Of a DNA stretch of 64,000 bases, positions 15,928 to 25,558 are shown one piece after another. Position numbers and translations under genes: made by a program. The notes beneath the pieces are model-generated. The model saw only the letters and a program-made list of their open reading frames with translations, did no database searches and was not told where the DNA came from. This DNA is from Nostoc sp. UHCC 0702 (GTDB lineage Bacteria; Cyanobacteriota; Cyanobacteriia; Cyanobacteriales; Nostocaceae), in NCBI GenBank assembly GCA_017164015.1, contig CP071065.1:4255918-4319917 (forward strand), written 5' to 3'. How positions within the stretch are numbered: position 1 is the first letter of the stretch; each line of letters opens with the position of its first letter.

Positions 15928-17448
15928 GTGAATATTCTCCTAGACCGGCACTCACCAAACCCTATTTATTTGCAAATTCGTGATTATCTCAGCCGTCTGA
16001 TTCAATCTGGCAAAATACCAGCCGGACAAAAACTTCCTTCGATTCGGACTTTATCAGAGAGTATTCAAGTTAATAAGTTGACTGTGATTGAGGCGTACAG
16101 TCTCCTAGAAGCCGATGGACTCATCCATGCTCGCCAAGGTTCAGGATATTTTGTCAATCGTACAGTTACTTCTGGTTTTACCAAACACTCAAATTTTGCC
16201 CCAGCCCAAGAGGTAATCATTTCAGAAGGGGAAGGGTCATTTTTTCACCAATATACAACTTCAATTCAGGCTCGACGGCAGCAAAATATTATTGATTTCA
16301 GTTCGGGTTTTCCCTCTGCTTCTAGCTCAGATTATCTTCAAAAAATTGCCAAACGGGCACTAGCGAAAACAGGGGATAACCTCTTTAAAGAGGATTTACC
16401 CCAAGGACAATTGGTCTTGCGGCAATTGATTGCTCAGATGTTAGTGCAGCAAGGTTTAGAATTTTCTCCTGAAGAAATTATTATTACTAGTGGTTCACAG
16501 CAAGCGCTATCGCTGGCAATGCAATACTACCTGCAAAAAGGCGATTGGGTGATTGTGGAAACACCAACCTATCATGGTGGATTGGGAATTCTCGAAAATT
16601 TGGGAGCTAAGGTAATAGGAATTCCCATGACTGCGGAGGGGATGAATTTAGAATTGCTGGAACAGTATCTCAAAAGTCATCGACCCAAATTAATTTATAC
16701 CATCAGTACTTTACATAATCCCACGGGGATCACAACTTCCCAAGAGCATCGGCAAGCTTTATTGGCGTTGGCACAACAGTATGAGTGTCCTATTTTAGAA
16801 GATAATGCTTATGAAGGGTTAAATTTTGAACCTGTTCCTGCTCCCATTAAAGCACTCGATCGCGACAATTGGGTGACTTATATCAGTACATTTTCAAAAA
16901 CCCTGATGCCTGGACTACGAGTTGGTTACATGGTGGTGACGGGTGAACATCGCCAACCGCTGGTGAAGCAGAAATTACTCAATGATTTGCACGTTTCTAC
17001 GGTGTCTCAGGCAATTGTGAGTGAGTTGTTAGCGTCGGGACATTACCGCCGTCACTTAAATCGTTTACGGACTATTAACCTGCAAAATCGTCATGTGATG
17101 CTGCAAGCATTGGAGAGGTATTTTCCTGATGCGATCGCTTGGACTATTCCCAAAGGTGGTTTATTTCTGTGGACTCATCTGCCAAACCATTTACCCATTC
17201 AAGCAATTTGCCGAGATGCCTTATCTGAAAATGTCCTGGTTGCTAATGGTGCAGCATTTTTCCCAGGAGGAGGCTATCCCGCCATGCGCCTGAATTTTTG
17301 TCACACACCAGAAGATATTGAACAAGGTATTAAAATTGTCGGTCGTATACTCAAAACCTATTTAACTCCCAGTTTTATCACCTTGGGTTTACCATCTCAA
17401 GGCAACAGGCAAGAGTTACTCCTTTCCCACCTCAAGATTACCGTTTAG
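15928..17448 (+). CDS. MocR-type transcription regulator (GntR HTH plus aminotransferase domain)
   Basis: A 506-residue two-domain protein. Residues about 10-75 form a GntR-family winged helix (PIYLQIRDYLSRLIQSGKIP, then LPSIRTLSESIQVNKLTVIEAYSLLEADG). Residues about 120-480 form a fold-type I aminotransferase domain. SDQA-like SGSQQAL, HNPTG, DNAYEGL and STFSKTLMPGLRVGYM, whose Lys at about 324 should bind PLP, are visible. MocR proteins use PLP or a derivative as an effector rather than for catalysis. The start is GTG at 15928. The gene lies 475 nt upstream of the FAD/persulfide-dioxygenase fusion on the same strand; control of that gene is possible but unshown. Confidence 0.9.
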   Translation: MNILLDRHSPNPIYLQIRDYLSRLIQSGKIPAGQKLPSIRTLSESIQVNKLTVIEAYSLLEADGLIHARQGSGYFVNRTVTSGFTKHSNFAPAQEVIISEGEGSFFHQYTTSIQARRQQNIIDFSSGFPSASSSDYLQKIAKRALAKTGDNLFKEDLPQGQLVLRQLIAQMLVQQGLEFSPEEIIITSGSQQALSLAMQYYLQKGDWVIVETPTYHGGLGILENLGAKVIGIPMTAEGMNLELLEQYLKSHRPKLIYTISTLHNPTGITTSQEHRQALLALAQQYECPILEDNAYEGLNFEPVPAPIKALDRDNWVTYISTFSKTLMPGLRVGYMVVTGEHRQPLVKQKLLNDLHVSTVSQAIVSELLASGHYRRHLNRLRTINLQNRHVMLQALERYFPDAIAWTIPKGGLFLWTHLPNHLPIQAICRDALSENVLVANGAAFFPGGGYPAMRLNFCHTPEDIEQGIKIVGRILKTYLTPSFITLGLPSQGNRQELLLSHLKITV

Positions 17449-17923
17449 ACAGCAGGGGAGCAGGGGAGCAGGGGAGAAAAATTTGCATCGGTAATCTTAC
17501 AGCGGGAAGGGGTTAGGAGTTTGGAGTTTGGAGTTTGAAGGTTTATCCCCAATGCCCCATTTTCCAGCTATTGTCAAAATTTGATAACAAATTTAGTGGT
17601 CAATTTCCGCCTTGGTAACTGGTTATTATACTGTTGATTTAAAAATACGGTAATTCTATCGGTTTTTGAAAAAATCAACGCATAATTTAGAGATAAAAAG
17701 TTCTCAAGGCTGCTAGAGTCTGGGTTCTAGCTTTTGTGGTTTTGCGATCCCCGCGTTCTCGATTTGAAGAATTGCACAGTTAATTTCAATTCCCACTTTT
17801 TTACGTGCATTTGTGGTTTTTTGATTTAATTCATACCTTTGTTGAGGTCAAACAGGCGTAATTTCACAAGTAGTCTGGGATAACTTTGTGAGTATAAAGT
17901 AGCAACCACGTCTCACACATCCC
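17449..17923. other. Intergenic region with tandem repeats
   Basis: No gene is seen. AGCAGGGG octamers occur at about 17451-17476 and GGAGTTT heptamers at about 17515-17538. The AT-rich part from 17570 should hold the promoter of the following gene, but no clear consensus stands out. Confidence 0.5.
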
Positions 17924-20086
17924 ATGAACAGCAACATTCTTAACCTCAAGATTTCTCCTATTACGTTTGCCATCATTGGCGGTGGTTTTAGTGGTTCTCT
18001 GGTTGCCGCAAATCTTTTGCGAAAGGCTACTATGCCACTTTCCATCAAGTTGATTGAACGTAGTTCGCAAGTAGGTAGAGGAGTTGCTTACGGTACGCAA
18101 GTAGACTGTCACTTGCTAAATGTTCCGGCAGGTAAGATGAGTGCGTTTCCTGATGAACCAAATCATTTCTTAAACTGGCTGCATCAAAACGGACATCAAG
18201 AAGTCACAGCATCTACTTTTGTACCACGTAAAGTTTATGGAGATTATGTACAGGCAACCTTGAAATCAGCAGAGGTAAATGCACCCGCTGATGTCTGCCT
18301 GGAAAGAATTGTAGATGAAGCGATCGCCATTGAAACTACAACCAATAGTACAACAGTATACCTCAGCAGCGGTCAGCCTTTATATGTGGAAAAAGTTGTA
18401 CTAGCTTTAGGTAATTTCGCGGCTACTTTGCCTGCACCCTTGGCTTCTGTGGCGAATGGTGGTTATGTTAAAGATGCATGGGTGAGTGATGCGATCGCAG
18501 ACTTAAATCCAGAGGATGCGATTCTGTTGGTAGGCACTGGGCTAACAATGGCAGATGCAGTTGTAGCCTTGCATCAACAAGGGTTCCAGGGACAAATCCA
18601 TGCTGTCTCCCGTCACGGATTGATGCCACAGCGTCACAAACCAACTACGCCTGATCAAGCATTTATTGATGTAGAGACTGCACCAAAAACAGCACGGGGA
18701 CTACTGCATCTAGTACGTCAAGAACTGCAACAAGCACAAGACTGGCGTGCAGTCATAGATGCCATCCGTCCAATCACACAACAACTTTGGCAGGCATTAC
18801 CATTCAACGAACAAAAGCGCTTTCTCCGTCACGTCAAAGCTTACTGGGAAGTTCACCGCCATCGCATTGCCGCAGGAATTGCTGACATCCTAGATGCTGC
18901 AATCAACTCTGGACAACTGATTCATTATGCAGGTCGAGTGCAAAGCTGCCGAGAGTTGGAAAATCAAGTAGAAGTGAGAATTCAGGAACGAGGAACACAC
19001 AAAGATATCGCTTTGCCAGTCAAGCGGATTATTAACTGCACTGGTGCAAATTGCAACTATCGCCGATTACAACATCCATTAATCGCCAGCCTGCAAGAAC
19101 AACGCTTGATTCGTCCCAATGTTTTGGGAATGGGAATTGACACAGCCGACAATGGTGCCCTCATCGATGCCGACGGCAATGCATCGCCAATGCTGTATAC
19201 CTTGGGGACACCGCGTAAAGGCAATCTTTGGGAAACCACCGCAGTTCCCGAAATTCGAGTTCAAGCAGCGAATCTGGCACAAGAGCTACTGAAATCCTTG
19301 CAGCCCAAGACTTATGCTGCTGTTGGAGGGGACTGGTTCACGGAAAATTCATTGTTCACGTTGAGGAAACCCCCGATGCTATTTCGTCAACTGTTCGATA
19401 AAGAATCGAGTACCTATACTTACTTGATTGCCGATTCAGAAACCAAAACAGCCATTTTAGTTGATCCTGTGTTGGAACAAGTAGAACGTGACCTCCAGAT
19501 ATTGCACGAATTGGGATTGACCCTGCGCTACTGTTTGGAAACCCATATTCATGCCGACCACATCACGGGCACAGACAGATTAAGATTGCATACTGGTTGT
19601 TTGGGTATTGTCCCTGAGAAGACAGAAGCTAATGGTGTAGACCGTTACATTGCAGATGGTGAGATATTGCAACTAGGGAGCGTGGAGATGAAAGCGATCG
19701 CTACTCCTGGTCATACTAACAGCCACATGGCTTATCTGGTCAATTACACTCATCTATTAACCGGAGATGCCCTATTCATTCGGGGTTGTGGTCGTACCGA
19801 CTTTCAGTTTGGTGATGCTGGATTACTGTATGATGCAGTCACCCAGAAGTTATTTACGTTACCAGATGACACATTGGTATATCCAGGTCACGACTATCAA
19901 GGACGAACAGTATCTACCATTGGCGAAGAAAAACGTTGGAATCCCCGGTTTGCCGGACGTAGCCGCAGCCAGTTCATTGAGTTAATGAACAACCTCGACC
20001 TACCCATGCCTAAGAAGATGCTGTCAGCTGTACCCGCAAATCAACATTGTGGCAAAGTTTTAGTGGCGTTGGACTTTCAAATTTGA
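17924..20086 (+). CDS. Fusion of FAD/NAD(P)-binding protein with ETHE1-like persulfide dioxygenase
   Basis: A 720-residue two-part protein. Residues 1-460 form a flavoprotein: FAIIGGGFSGSLVAANLL (dinucleotide-binding GxGxxG type), VGRGVAYGTQVDCHLLNVPAGKMSAF and a second pyridine-nucleotide site DAILLVGTGLTMADAVVAL, like the NAD_binding_9 group. Residues about 485-720 form a metallo-beta-lactamase fold: LETHIHADHITG (about 538), ATPGHT, TGDALFIRGCGRTDFQ and YPGHDY, diagnostic of the ETHE1/sulfur dioxygenase branch, which oxidises glutathione persulfide using iron. The reading frame is continuous through the junction. A role in sulfide or persulfide handling is the likeliest inference. Confidence 0.88.
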   Translation: MNSNILNLKISPITFAIIGGGFSGSLVAANLLRKATMPLSIKLIERSSQVGRGVAYGTQVDCHLLNVPAGKMSAFPDEPNHFLNWLHQNGHQEVTASTFVPRKVYGDYVQATLKSAEVNAPADVCLERIVDEAIAIETTTNSTTVYLSSGQPLYVEKVVLALGNFAATLPAPLASVANGGYVKDAWVSDAIADLNPEDAILLVGTGLTMADAVVALHQQGFQGQIHAVSRHGLMPQRHKPTTPDQAFIDVETAPKTARGLLHLVRQELQQAQDWRAVIDAIRPITQQLWQALPFNEQKRFLRHVKAYWEVHRHRIAAGIADILDAAINSGQLIHYAGRVQSCRELENQVEVRIQERGTHKDIALPVKRIINCTGANCNYRRLQHPLIASLQEQRLIRPNVLGMGIDTADNGALIDADGNASPMLYTLGTPRKGNLWETTAVPEIRVQAANLAQELLKSLQPKTYAAVGGDWFTENSLFTLRKPPMLFRQLFDKESSTYTYLIADSETKTAILVDPVLEQVERDLQILHELGLTLRYCLETHIHADHITGTDRLRLHTGCLGIVPEKTEANGVDRYIADGEILQLGSVEMKAIATPGHTNSHMAYLVNYTHLLTGDALFIRGCGRTDFQFGDAGLLYDAVTQKLFTLPDDTLVYPGHDYQGRTVSTIGEEKRWNPRFAGRSRSQFIELMNNLDLPMPKKMLSAVPANQHCGKVLVALDFQI

Positions 20087-20795
20087 AGTTGGCATTGGGG
20101 AGCCTGATTATCTCGCGCAAAGGCGCAAAGGCGCAAAGAAAAACAACGTATTTAGGACTTAAGGCGCAAAAATTTTTTACCAAAATTGTGCGCTTGCCCT
20201 AAATTTTAATCTCTTTGACCCTTGCAATTTTAACCATTTTAGGGAACGAAACAGCCCTGCCTTGGCAAGGGGGGACAGAGGGGGGTTTCCGCAGGCGGTG
20301 GGGTTCTTTCTATGGGTCTTCATACGGAATTGGTATAACTCCTAACTTCTGTACGGGCGGGTTTAGTCCACATATCTTGCTACTAATTGAATTTTTTGCA
20401 AAACCCGCCCCTACAACTTACAACTGACTCCTGCTCTCTTCACAAGTTCCTCAAATTGTTACTTTATAAATATAGGTGTAGGACAAAGATTGCTTGAGAG
20501 TTTAGACAGGCTAGCTACTAGAAAAATTTTATGAATCATTGCCAAAAGTAGATACGAAATTGGTAATTAGTGCCTATGCTGCATTGAAAAACTAAATAAC
20601 TCAACTGGTCGCGGCAAAGCACGAAGCCGTAGCGAGGTACGAGCGTCAGTCCCCCGCTACACCTTCGGTGTAGCGGTGTCCAGAACGCCGCTTTGGGACT
20701 GGGGACTGGGGACTGGGAAAGATTTTTCCTAATACCCAGTACCCAATACCGAATCCCCAGTCCCTTTTACTTACCAATAAATGCCAGAGGTCTAT
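20087..20795. other. Repeat-rich intergenic region
   Basis: No gene is supported. It carries CGCAAAGGCGCAAAG units (about 20110-20140), a GC-rich segment GGCAAGGGGGGACAG (about 20263-20280) resembling common dispersed repeats, CCGTAGCGAGGTACGAGCGTC (about 20629-20649), and the octamer-like GGGGACTGGGGACT strings (about 20693-20720). Confidence 0.6.
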
Positions 20796-21308
20796 ATGCT
20801 GAAAAAGATTTTAGTTGCATTGGATCGCTCGGAAATGGGGAAGCAGGTTTTTGAGCAAGGGTTGGCTTTAGCGCAGGCGACACAAGCTAACTTAATGCTG
20901 CTGCATGTTTTATCCCCAGAAGAAGAGGGCAGTCCCTACTTTCCGATGTTATCCAATGTGGAATACTATCCAGGATTGAGTGGTCAAAGCTTTGAGTTAT
21001 ACCAAAAGCAGTGGGATAACTTTAAGGATGAAGGTGTAGAGATGCTGCGATCCTTCAGCGCCCAAGCAAACACAGCAGGAATCTCTACAGAATTTTCACA
21101 AATGCTTGGTAGTCCTGGGCGAATAATTTGTAAATTAGCAACGACTTGGGGCGCTGATTTAATTATTATGGGACATCGGGGTCGCTCTGGGTTAGCGGAA
21201 ATGTTCCTAGGGAGTGTAAGTAACTACGTGGTTCACCATGCTGCTTGTTCAGTCTATATTGTGCATCACCCAGTTAGTGTTCAAAACCCTGAGACCGTTG
21301 TCAAATAA
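20796..21308 (+). CDS. Universal stress protein (UspA family)
   Basis: A 170-residue UspA-fold protein starting MLKKILVALDRSEMGKQVFE. The ATP-binding motif GHRG-x9-GS is present in IIMGHRGRSGLAEMFLGSVS, so it belongs to the nucleotide-binding UspFG-type group. An AGAGG 5 nt upstream selects the ATG at 20796 over an ATG 15 nt earlier, which overlaps that site. These soluble proteins help with stress survival; the trigger here cannot be read. It stands about 80 nt before a small membrane-anchored protein on the same strand. Confidence 0.92.
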   Translation: MLKKILVALDRSEMGKQVFEQGLALAQATQANLMLLHVLSPEEEGSPYFPMLSNVEYYPGLSGQSFELYQKQWDNFKDEGVEMLRSFSAQANTAGISTEFSQMLGSPGRIICKLATTWGADLIIMGHRGRSGLAEMFLGSVSNYVVHHAACSVYIVHHPVSVQNPETVVK

Positions 21309-21389
21309 TCTACAAACATTGTCGGTTCAACTCAGTAAAGAGGCGATCGCAAATCAGCTACGTTAAGTTAACACCAGGAGGTAAATCTG

Positions 21390-21989
21390 ATGTTACGCCA
21401 CAGCCAACAAACATTGAAAGATGGGAAGGGGTTAAAGAGCAAAAACAAAAGAAAAGTTTTATCCCTGATCCGCAATTATGGTAAAAGTTTCTTTTGGTGG
21501 CTGCTATGGCTGGGAATATTGACAATATCAATATACATATTTCTGAGTTCAGTAAATCTCACATCAACGATGGTAATCGCTGATGTCAACAAGTTAGAAG
21601 CAGCACCAGGAGAAATACTTTATCGCTCGCAGAAAAAATTAGATGATCAATCAGGAAATGTTTGGCAAGTTGTCCTGTTTAAGCAAGTTTATCCCGGCCA
21701 AGGTCAGACTATAAATCTACGGCTCGTGGGCTTTCCTGATTCTGCGGAACTTTTCCATCCCCAACCTTTAAAAATCACTACCGCTAATGGTAAAATTTTC
21801 ACTGCTGCCGATATTTTCTTAGATGATGCACCAGCACCGACAATCGCTCAGTATAACTTGAAGGAGATATTGCCACAATTGCCAACCGAACCCCTGATAC
21901 TTAGTATACCTCTGCCTGGCGATCGCTTTATCAATATCTCAGTTCCTAAATCTGTGGTGCAGGAATGGCAATTGGTAATGGAGAGTTAG
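21390..21989 (+). CDS. Membrane-anchored DUF3122-like protein
   Basis: A 199-residue protein with a basic N-terminus, one hydrophobic anchor (FFWWLLWLGILTISIYIFL, about residues 34-52) and a soluble region. That region (APGEILYRSQKKLDD, VWQVVLFKQVYPGQ, INLRLVGFPDS, PLILSIPLP) resembles the cyanobacterial DUF3122 family, whose function is unknown. A perfect AGGAGG lies 8 nt before the ATG. The soluble part should be in the periplasm or lumen by the positive-inside rule. Family assignment is from memory of motif appearance, so moderate. Confidence 0.7.
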   Translation: MLRHSQQTLKDGKGLKSKNKRKVLSLIRNYGKSFFWWLLWLGILTISIYIFLSSVNLTSTMVIADVNKLEAAPGEILYRSQKKLDDQSGNVWQVVLFKQVYPGQGQTINLRLVGFPDSAELFHPQPLKITTANGKIFTAADIFLDDAPAPTIAQYNLKEILPQLPTEPLILSIPLPGDRFINISVPKSVVQEWQLVMES

Positions 21990-22136
21990 TTGTTAGTTGT
22001 CAGTTGTCAGCGATGCACTGAGCTTGTCGAAGTGTTGTCAGTGGTCAGTGGTCAGTTGTTAGTTGTCCCCCCTGCTCCCCTGCTCCCCTGCTCCCCTGCT
22101 CCCCCGCTCCCCCGCTCCCCACTCAAAGAGGATCTC
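21990..22136. repeat. STRR arrays (TTGTCAG; CTCCCCTG)
   Basis: GTTAGTT and TTGTCAG heptamers and a run of CTCCCCTG octamers fill the gap between two genes. The reading frame of the next gene stays open through them, which creates a false 49-residue N-terminal extension. Confidence 0.85.
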
Positions 22137-22796
22137 ATGCACAAGCAAAATCAACACAAGGGCTTGTTTTTATGGGAAAACTGGGTAATGGCTACCGCCG
22201 CAGGCTCTGTTGTGGGTTTTGGTGCGATCGCAGCCTTCAATGCAATAACATCTAGGGTAGAAAATGTCAATATCTACACCATCTTGCTGGTAGTCGGGAT
22301 TGTTGAAGGGGTAGTTTTGGGATTTTCGCAATTTTTAGCACTACGGCGCTATATTCAAAAACCACTTGGCTGGGTAATTTTCACCACTGTCACAGCACTT
22401 TTAGCGTGGTTGATTGGCTTAGCACTGAGTTATCTGATGGCTGTGACTTTCAGTTTTGTAGGAGATGGAATGAAATTTTTGGCACTGCTACCGGCAATGG
22501 TTTTACTGGGAGGTGGTGTCGGAGCAGTGCTGGGATCTGCCCAATGGCTTGTTCTGCAAACATATGTGAGAATATACATCCGCCAAGCAGGCTGGTGGGT
22601 GGGAGCTAATGCCTTAGCTTGGTCGTTGGGTTTCCTTATAGCCTTTATGGATGTAGGTTTTGAGCAGTTGGGTGAATTGAGTATCCACAATGCTCTCAAC
22701 GCTGCGGCGACCGGCGCTGCAATGGGGACTGTGTTGGGAGGAAGCACAGGAATTTTCTTGGTTTGGCTGATGAACCTCTCAAGAGGGGCGAATTAA
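22137..22796 (+). CDS. Multi-pass membrane protein of unknown function
   Basis: A 219-residue protein starting MHKQNQHKGLFLWENWV, chosen because AGAGGAT lies 4 nt before the ATG at 22137 and upstream codons are repeat DNA. It has about five hydrophobic segments (near residues 17-37, 50-70, 82-104, 113-135 and 158-215), glycine-rich. The layout resembles cyanobacterial membrane proteins of no assigned function. It may be co-transcribed with the DUF3122-like gene 147 nt upstream. Confidence 0.7.
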   Translation: MHKQNQHKGLFLWENWVMATAAGSVVGFGAIAAFNAITSRVENVNIYTILLVVGIVEGVVLGFSQFLALRRYIQKPLGWVIFTTVTALLAWLIGLALSYLMAVTFSFVGDGMKFLALLPAMVLLGGGVGAVLGSAQWLVLQTYVRIYIRQAGWWVGANALAWSLGFLIAFMDVGFEQLGELSIHNALNAAATGAAMGTVLGGSTGIFLVWLMNLSRGAN

Positions 22797-22870
22797 AAAT
22801 TAAAGTTGACTGATGACCGATGACTGATGGCTGTTGGAAGTCATTCAGTTTTCAAGTGTGGAGACTGTCC

Positions 22871-23260
22871 TTACTCATGTTTAATCTGCAAACCTGCTTT
22901 CACTAAATCAAAATCTGGGGGAAAATTGGTACTGCGATCGCAGTCTGCTTTTTCCAGGTTTGCTCCTTGGAGATCGGCTTGACGGAGATTGGCTGACATC
23001 AACAATGCTCCTCTAAGATCAGCATTCCTCAGATTGGCTTGACTCAGGTCGGCGAAGCTGAGGTCGGTTCCCCTGAGATTTGCACCACTGAGGTTAGCTT
23101 CACTCAAATCAGCATAACTCAGGTCAGATCCTTTGAGGTTTACGCCTTGCAAATCAGCATTGCCTAGTTCTGCTCTACTAAAAGCCCGTTTCCCAGCAGC
23201 ATACTCATCTATCAGAGTCCCTACTGCATTGATGGGCTGTTGAGAATTTACTTCAGACAT
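22871..23260 (-). CDS. Pentapeptide-repeat protein
   Basis: A 129-residue protein with about 13 consecutive A(D/N)LxX repeats from residue 27 to 107 (for example ADLSEANLSGANLRGTDLSF). Such repeats fold into a right-handed quadrilateral beta-helix. The repeats are flanked by a short helical N-terminus and a C-terminal tail. Pentapeptide proteins are abundant in cyanobacteria; no specific role can be assigned. The gene is alone on the minus strand. Confidence 0.92.
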   Translation of the reverse strand: MSEVNSQQPINAVGTLIDEYAAGKRAFSRAELGNADLQGVNLKGSDLSYADLSEANLSGANLRGTDLSFADLSQANLRNADLRGALLMSANLRQADLQGANLEKADCDRSTNFPPDFDLVKAGLQIKHE

Positions 23261-23497
23261 AACTTTTAACTATAGTGATTTTGCTTAAGACTTGAGTCTA
23301 TTTTATTAGCTACGACACCGACGCAACGCCGCCAGATCACTTGACATTTGGGCATCTGCTTTAACTTGACACCAATGGTATACTGTCCGCCCTAAATACA
23401 AAGGACGGGTGGGGACACCCATCCTACAAGAAAATTTGGGATATTTTTGATTTGCGACTTACTCAAGGCTTAAATTCAGTAATTCAAATGTATTTTA

Positions 23498-23821
23498 TTA
23501 CATACCTAAAGAAGGCTGATCCTGAGTATTTTTTGACCTAGTAAGAGCAACTGCTGCTGCAAAAGCAATCTCTGCTGCTATTTGATAAGCAAGTTTAATA
23601 TTAGATGCAGCTTCCTTATTATTGGAAGAAAGGGAAGCTTTTCGGGTGCGTGACTCTTGCTTAACATCGCCAGCAGCAACAGCTCGCTGCAAAATAATAT
23701 AGGCATCTAGGTCTTCTGAGTCATAACTAGTTTGAAGTAGCACTTGCAACTGGTTTTGGTCTGCAACACTCAAGTAGCCAGTGGTTAAAGCTTGTTGAAC
23801 AATTTCTTTAATTAAAACCAT
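23498..23821 (-). CDS. Small conserved cyanobacterial hypothetical protein
   Basis: A 107-residue mostly helical protein. The front (VLIKEIVQQALTTGYLSVADQNQLQVLL, then DSEDLDAYIILQRAVAAG) is a pattern I have seen in small Nostocales proteins of unknown function; the back is an Ala-rich helix (LAYQIAAEIAFAAAVAL). The ATG at 23821 is preferred over an upstream TTG. No motif gives a function. It is followed by 1.7 kb without a recognised gene on its upstream side. Confidence 0.65.
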   Translation of the reverse strand: MVLIKEIVQQALTTGYLSVADQNQLQVLLQTSYDSEDLDAYIILQRAVAAGDVKQESRTRKASLSSNNKEAASNIKLAYQIAAEIAFAAAVALTRSKNTQDQPSLGM

Positions 23822-24271
23822 AATTTTAACCAAGTGTGTGAGTTAACGGTGATACCTTAGTTTGCAAGTTTAGCCTTGTTGTATTAAGTGTTGTAGACGC
23901 AAGAAATATTTGGCTTATCTTCAAAATTTATAACAGACGGTGTTCAGTACGCATCACCCATTTGGATCACCTGATCGGGTGATTTACAATTTTTGAAATA
24001 TATGTTTATAAAAGAAAACTCTTTGGTTTTTTGACCCATTTTAGAATTTAAGTTGTAAAAAGTATCGCAGATATCATTTTGGGTATAACACAGTCACATA
24101 GCAAATAAATCATTTAGGGACTTCCAAGTAAAAAAATGCACTAAATTAGTATCAGTTATAATTATCATTTATTTCCTCAGCGTTCGTTCCAGACCTTACC
24201 GTTCACAGAGCGTTTACCACAAAAGAAGGTATCGCTTGCTCAAATGTTTGTATTTTATGTCTGAAATTAGC

Positions 24272-24299
24272 TTGACACAAATTTGATTACTTGTATATT
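24272..24299 (+). promoter_or_regulatory. Strong consensus sigma-70 promoter with no annotated gene
   Basis: TTGACA at 24272-24277 is a perfect -35 box, followed after a 16-bp AT-rich spacer by TATATT at 24294-24299. No larger gene follows within a kilobase, so it may drive a small RNA or the tiny ORFs downstream. Confidence 0.55.
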
Positions 24300-24321
24300 T
24301 TTATAACTATAAAAATATCGT

Positions 24322-24426
24322 ATGATGATTATAACTCAAGCCATGATGTTAACTGAATATCAAATTATACAAAGATTAGCAAATGTCAAGCCAACTTCTT
24401 TCTTAAGAGTGAGCCATTCAAATTAA
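24322..24426 (+). CDS. Tiny ORF (34 aa) just downstream of the strong promoter
   Basis: ATG at 24322 opens 34 codons ending TAA at 24424-24426, beginning MMIITQAMMLTEYQIIQRLA. It lies 22 nt after the -10 box, so the mRNA leader would be short. There is no Shine-Dalgarno. I do not recognise it; it could be a leader peptide or chance. Confidence 0.25.
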   Translation: MMIITQAMMLTEYQIIQRLANVKPTSFLRVSHSN

Positions 24427-24518
24427 AATGTGTTATTCTTAAAAAGCAAATATTTTTATAAACCATTCATGTAACTATAATCGTGATTTGGTTGACCTGT
24501 AGCTCATCGGTGTGCAAC

Positions 24519-24647
24519 ATGATTAGAGCAGCATACTCTAGAAGTTCGTTGCAAGAAAGTCGTCATCGTAGTCGTGGAAGTGCTTACTTGTTTGCACCGA
24601 TGGTGAACTTTAATGTGATGGCCGAAGTTGGGGATAATCCACCCTAA
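24519..24647 (+). CDS. Tiny ORF (42 aa), unknown
   Basis: ATG at 24519 opens 42 codons ending TAA at 24645-24647. The product is Ser/Arg-rich at the front (YSRSSLQESRHRSRGSAYLF) and neutral behind (APMVNFNVMAEVGDNPP). The frame is open upstream to 24462, with a GTG at 24483. Composition looks more protein-like than the surroundings, so it may be a small protein or the tail of a lost gene. No family recognised. Confidence 0.3.
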   Translation: MIRAAYSRSSLQESRHRSRGSAYLFAPMVNFNVMAEVGDNPP

Positions 24648-24862
24648 TTTATCTTTGCTTTGGTAATAAAATCAAGAAAAATTCCACAATTACATTTTCG
24701 TCGTGTGGGCAAAACTATTCGCAAAATTTCAGTGAGCCACATACATATGTATTTGTGTTAAATAAATTTTGTTGAATTGGGTTGTTTAAAAAATCAAAAC
24801 CTTCTGACAGGAAGCAACTGAAACACCAACAGCTGTATCGACAGATGTTTATTAGGTAATAG

Positions 24863-25135
24863 GACTTACGCGCATTGTCATATTTTTTTCTTTGTGGGTT
24901 GTCAATAGTGAGCCAGCGCGGCCAAGAGGGGGTTTCCCCCATGAGCGACTGGCGATCTTCGAAGCGGTAGCGACGAAGGAGCGTCACCCCCAAGGGGTCA
25001 AAAGTCAATAGTCCAAAAAAGCTTGATTAAAGACCATTGACCCTTGACTATTAACTGCCATATACTTTTTGGCAAAAATCGTCAAAAGTCAAAAGTCCAA
25101 AAACCTTGACTTTTGACCCTTGACTATTTACTCAG
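24863..25135. repeat. Composite dispersed repeat block
   Basis: It starts with GGACTTACGCGCATTGTCAT and a T-run, a unit that recurs at 60836-60864. A GC-rich insert follows (GGGGGTTTCCCCCATGAGCG, about 24927-24946), then GTCAAAAGTC and GTCAATAGTC heptamer-type strings on both sides. Confidence 0.8.
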
Positions 25136-25558
25136 TATTGCCATCGCAGAAAATATGTGTGCCAGTTGCGTAAGTCTTGAATTGAAGAGTCTGGCATGGA
25201 ATGCTGTAAATCATCTAGCTGTATCTTAGCTTGAGAATTTAGTCTGGTAAAACAGCAGCATTTTTGCTCGCTGTGATCTTGAACTATTGCCAGAGAATTT
25301 TTTGTCAACTAACACAATTGATGTGCAGGCTAATCGAGCAGCTTTCATGCATATGAGTTGCAAAATGCAATTTGAGAATTGCTGATTTTTTCAAATCCAG
25401 ACTTGAGTTTTTCCAAAAATTGGAAAATTTGCGTATCACTGTAAATCAAATTCATAGTCCTATAAATATCAGGATAATTGCTACTACCAAAAGACAGGAT
25501 ACAGTCCCAGAATACCTTCGATACTGTCAACAATAAATTATCTGAGAGATATTTAGCC

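Larger units (their letters stand above)
23834..25558. other. 1.7-kb region without a recognised gene
   Basis: No long coding frame is convincing. It contains a strong promoter at 24272-24299, two tiny ORFs (24322-24426, 24519-24647), and a repeat block at 24863-25135. Base composition is AT-rich. A non-coding RNA downstream of the promoter is possible. Confidence 0.5.

Noticed and set aside
20215..20427. 70-codon ORF
   Set aside because: It lies in GC-rich dispersed repeat sequence and has no sensible protein composition.
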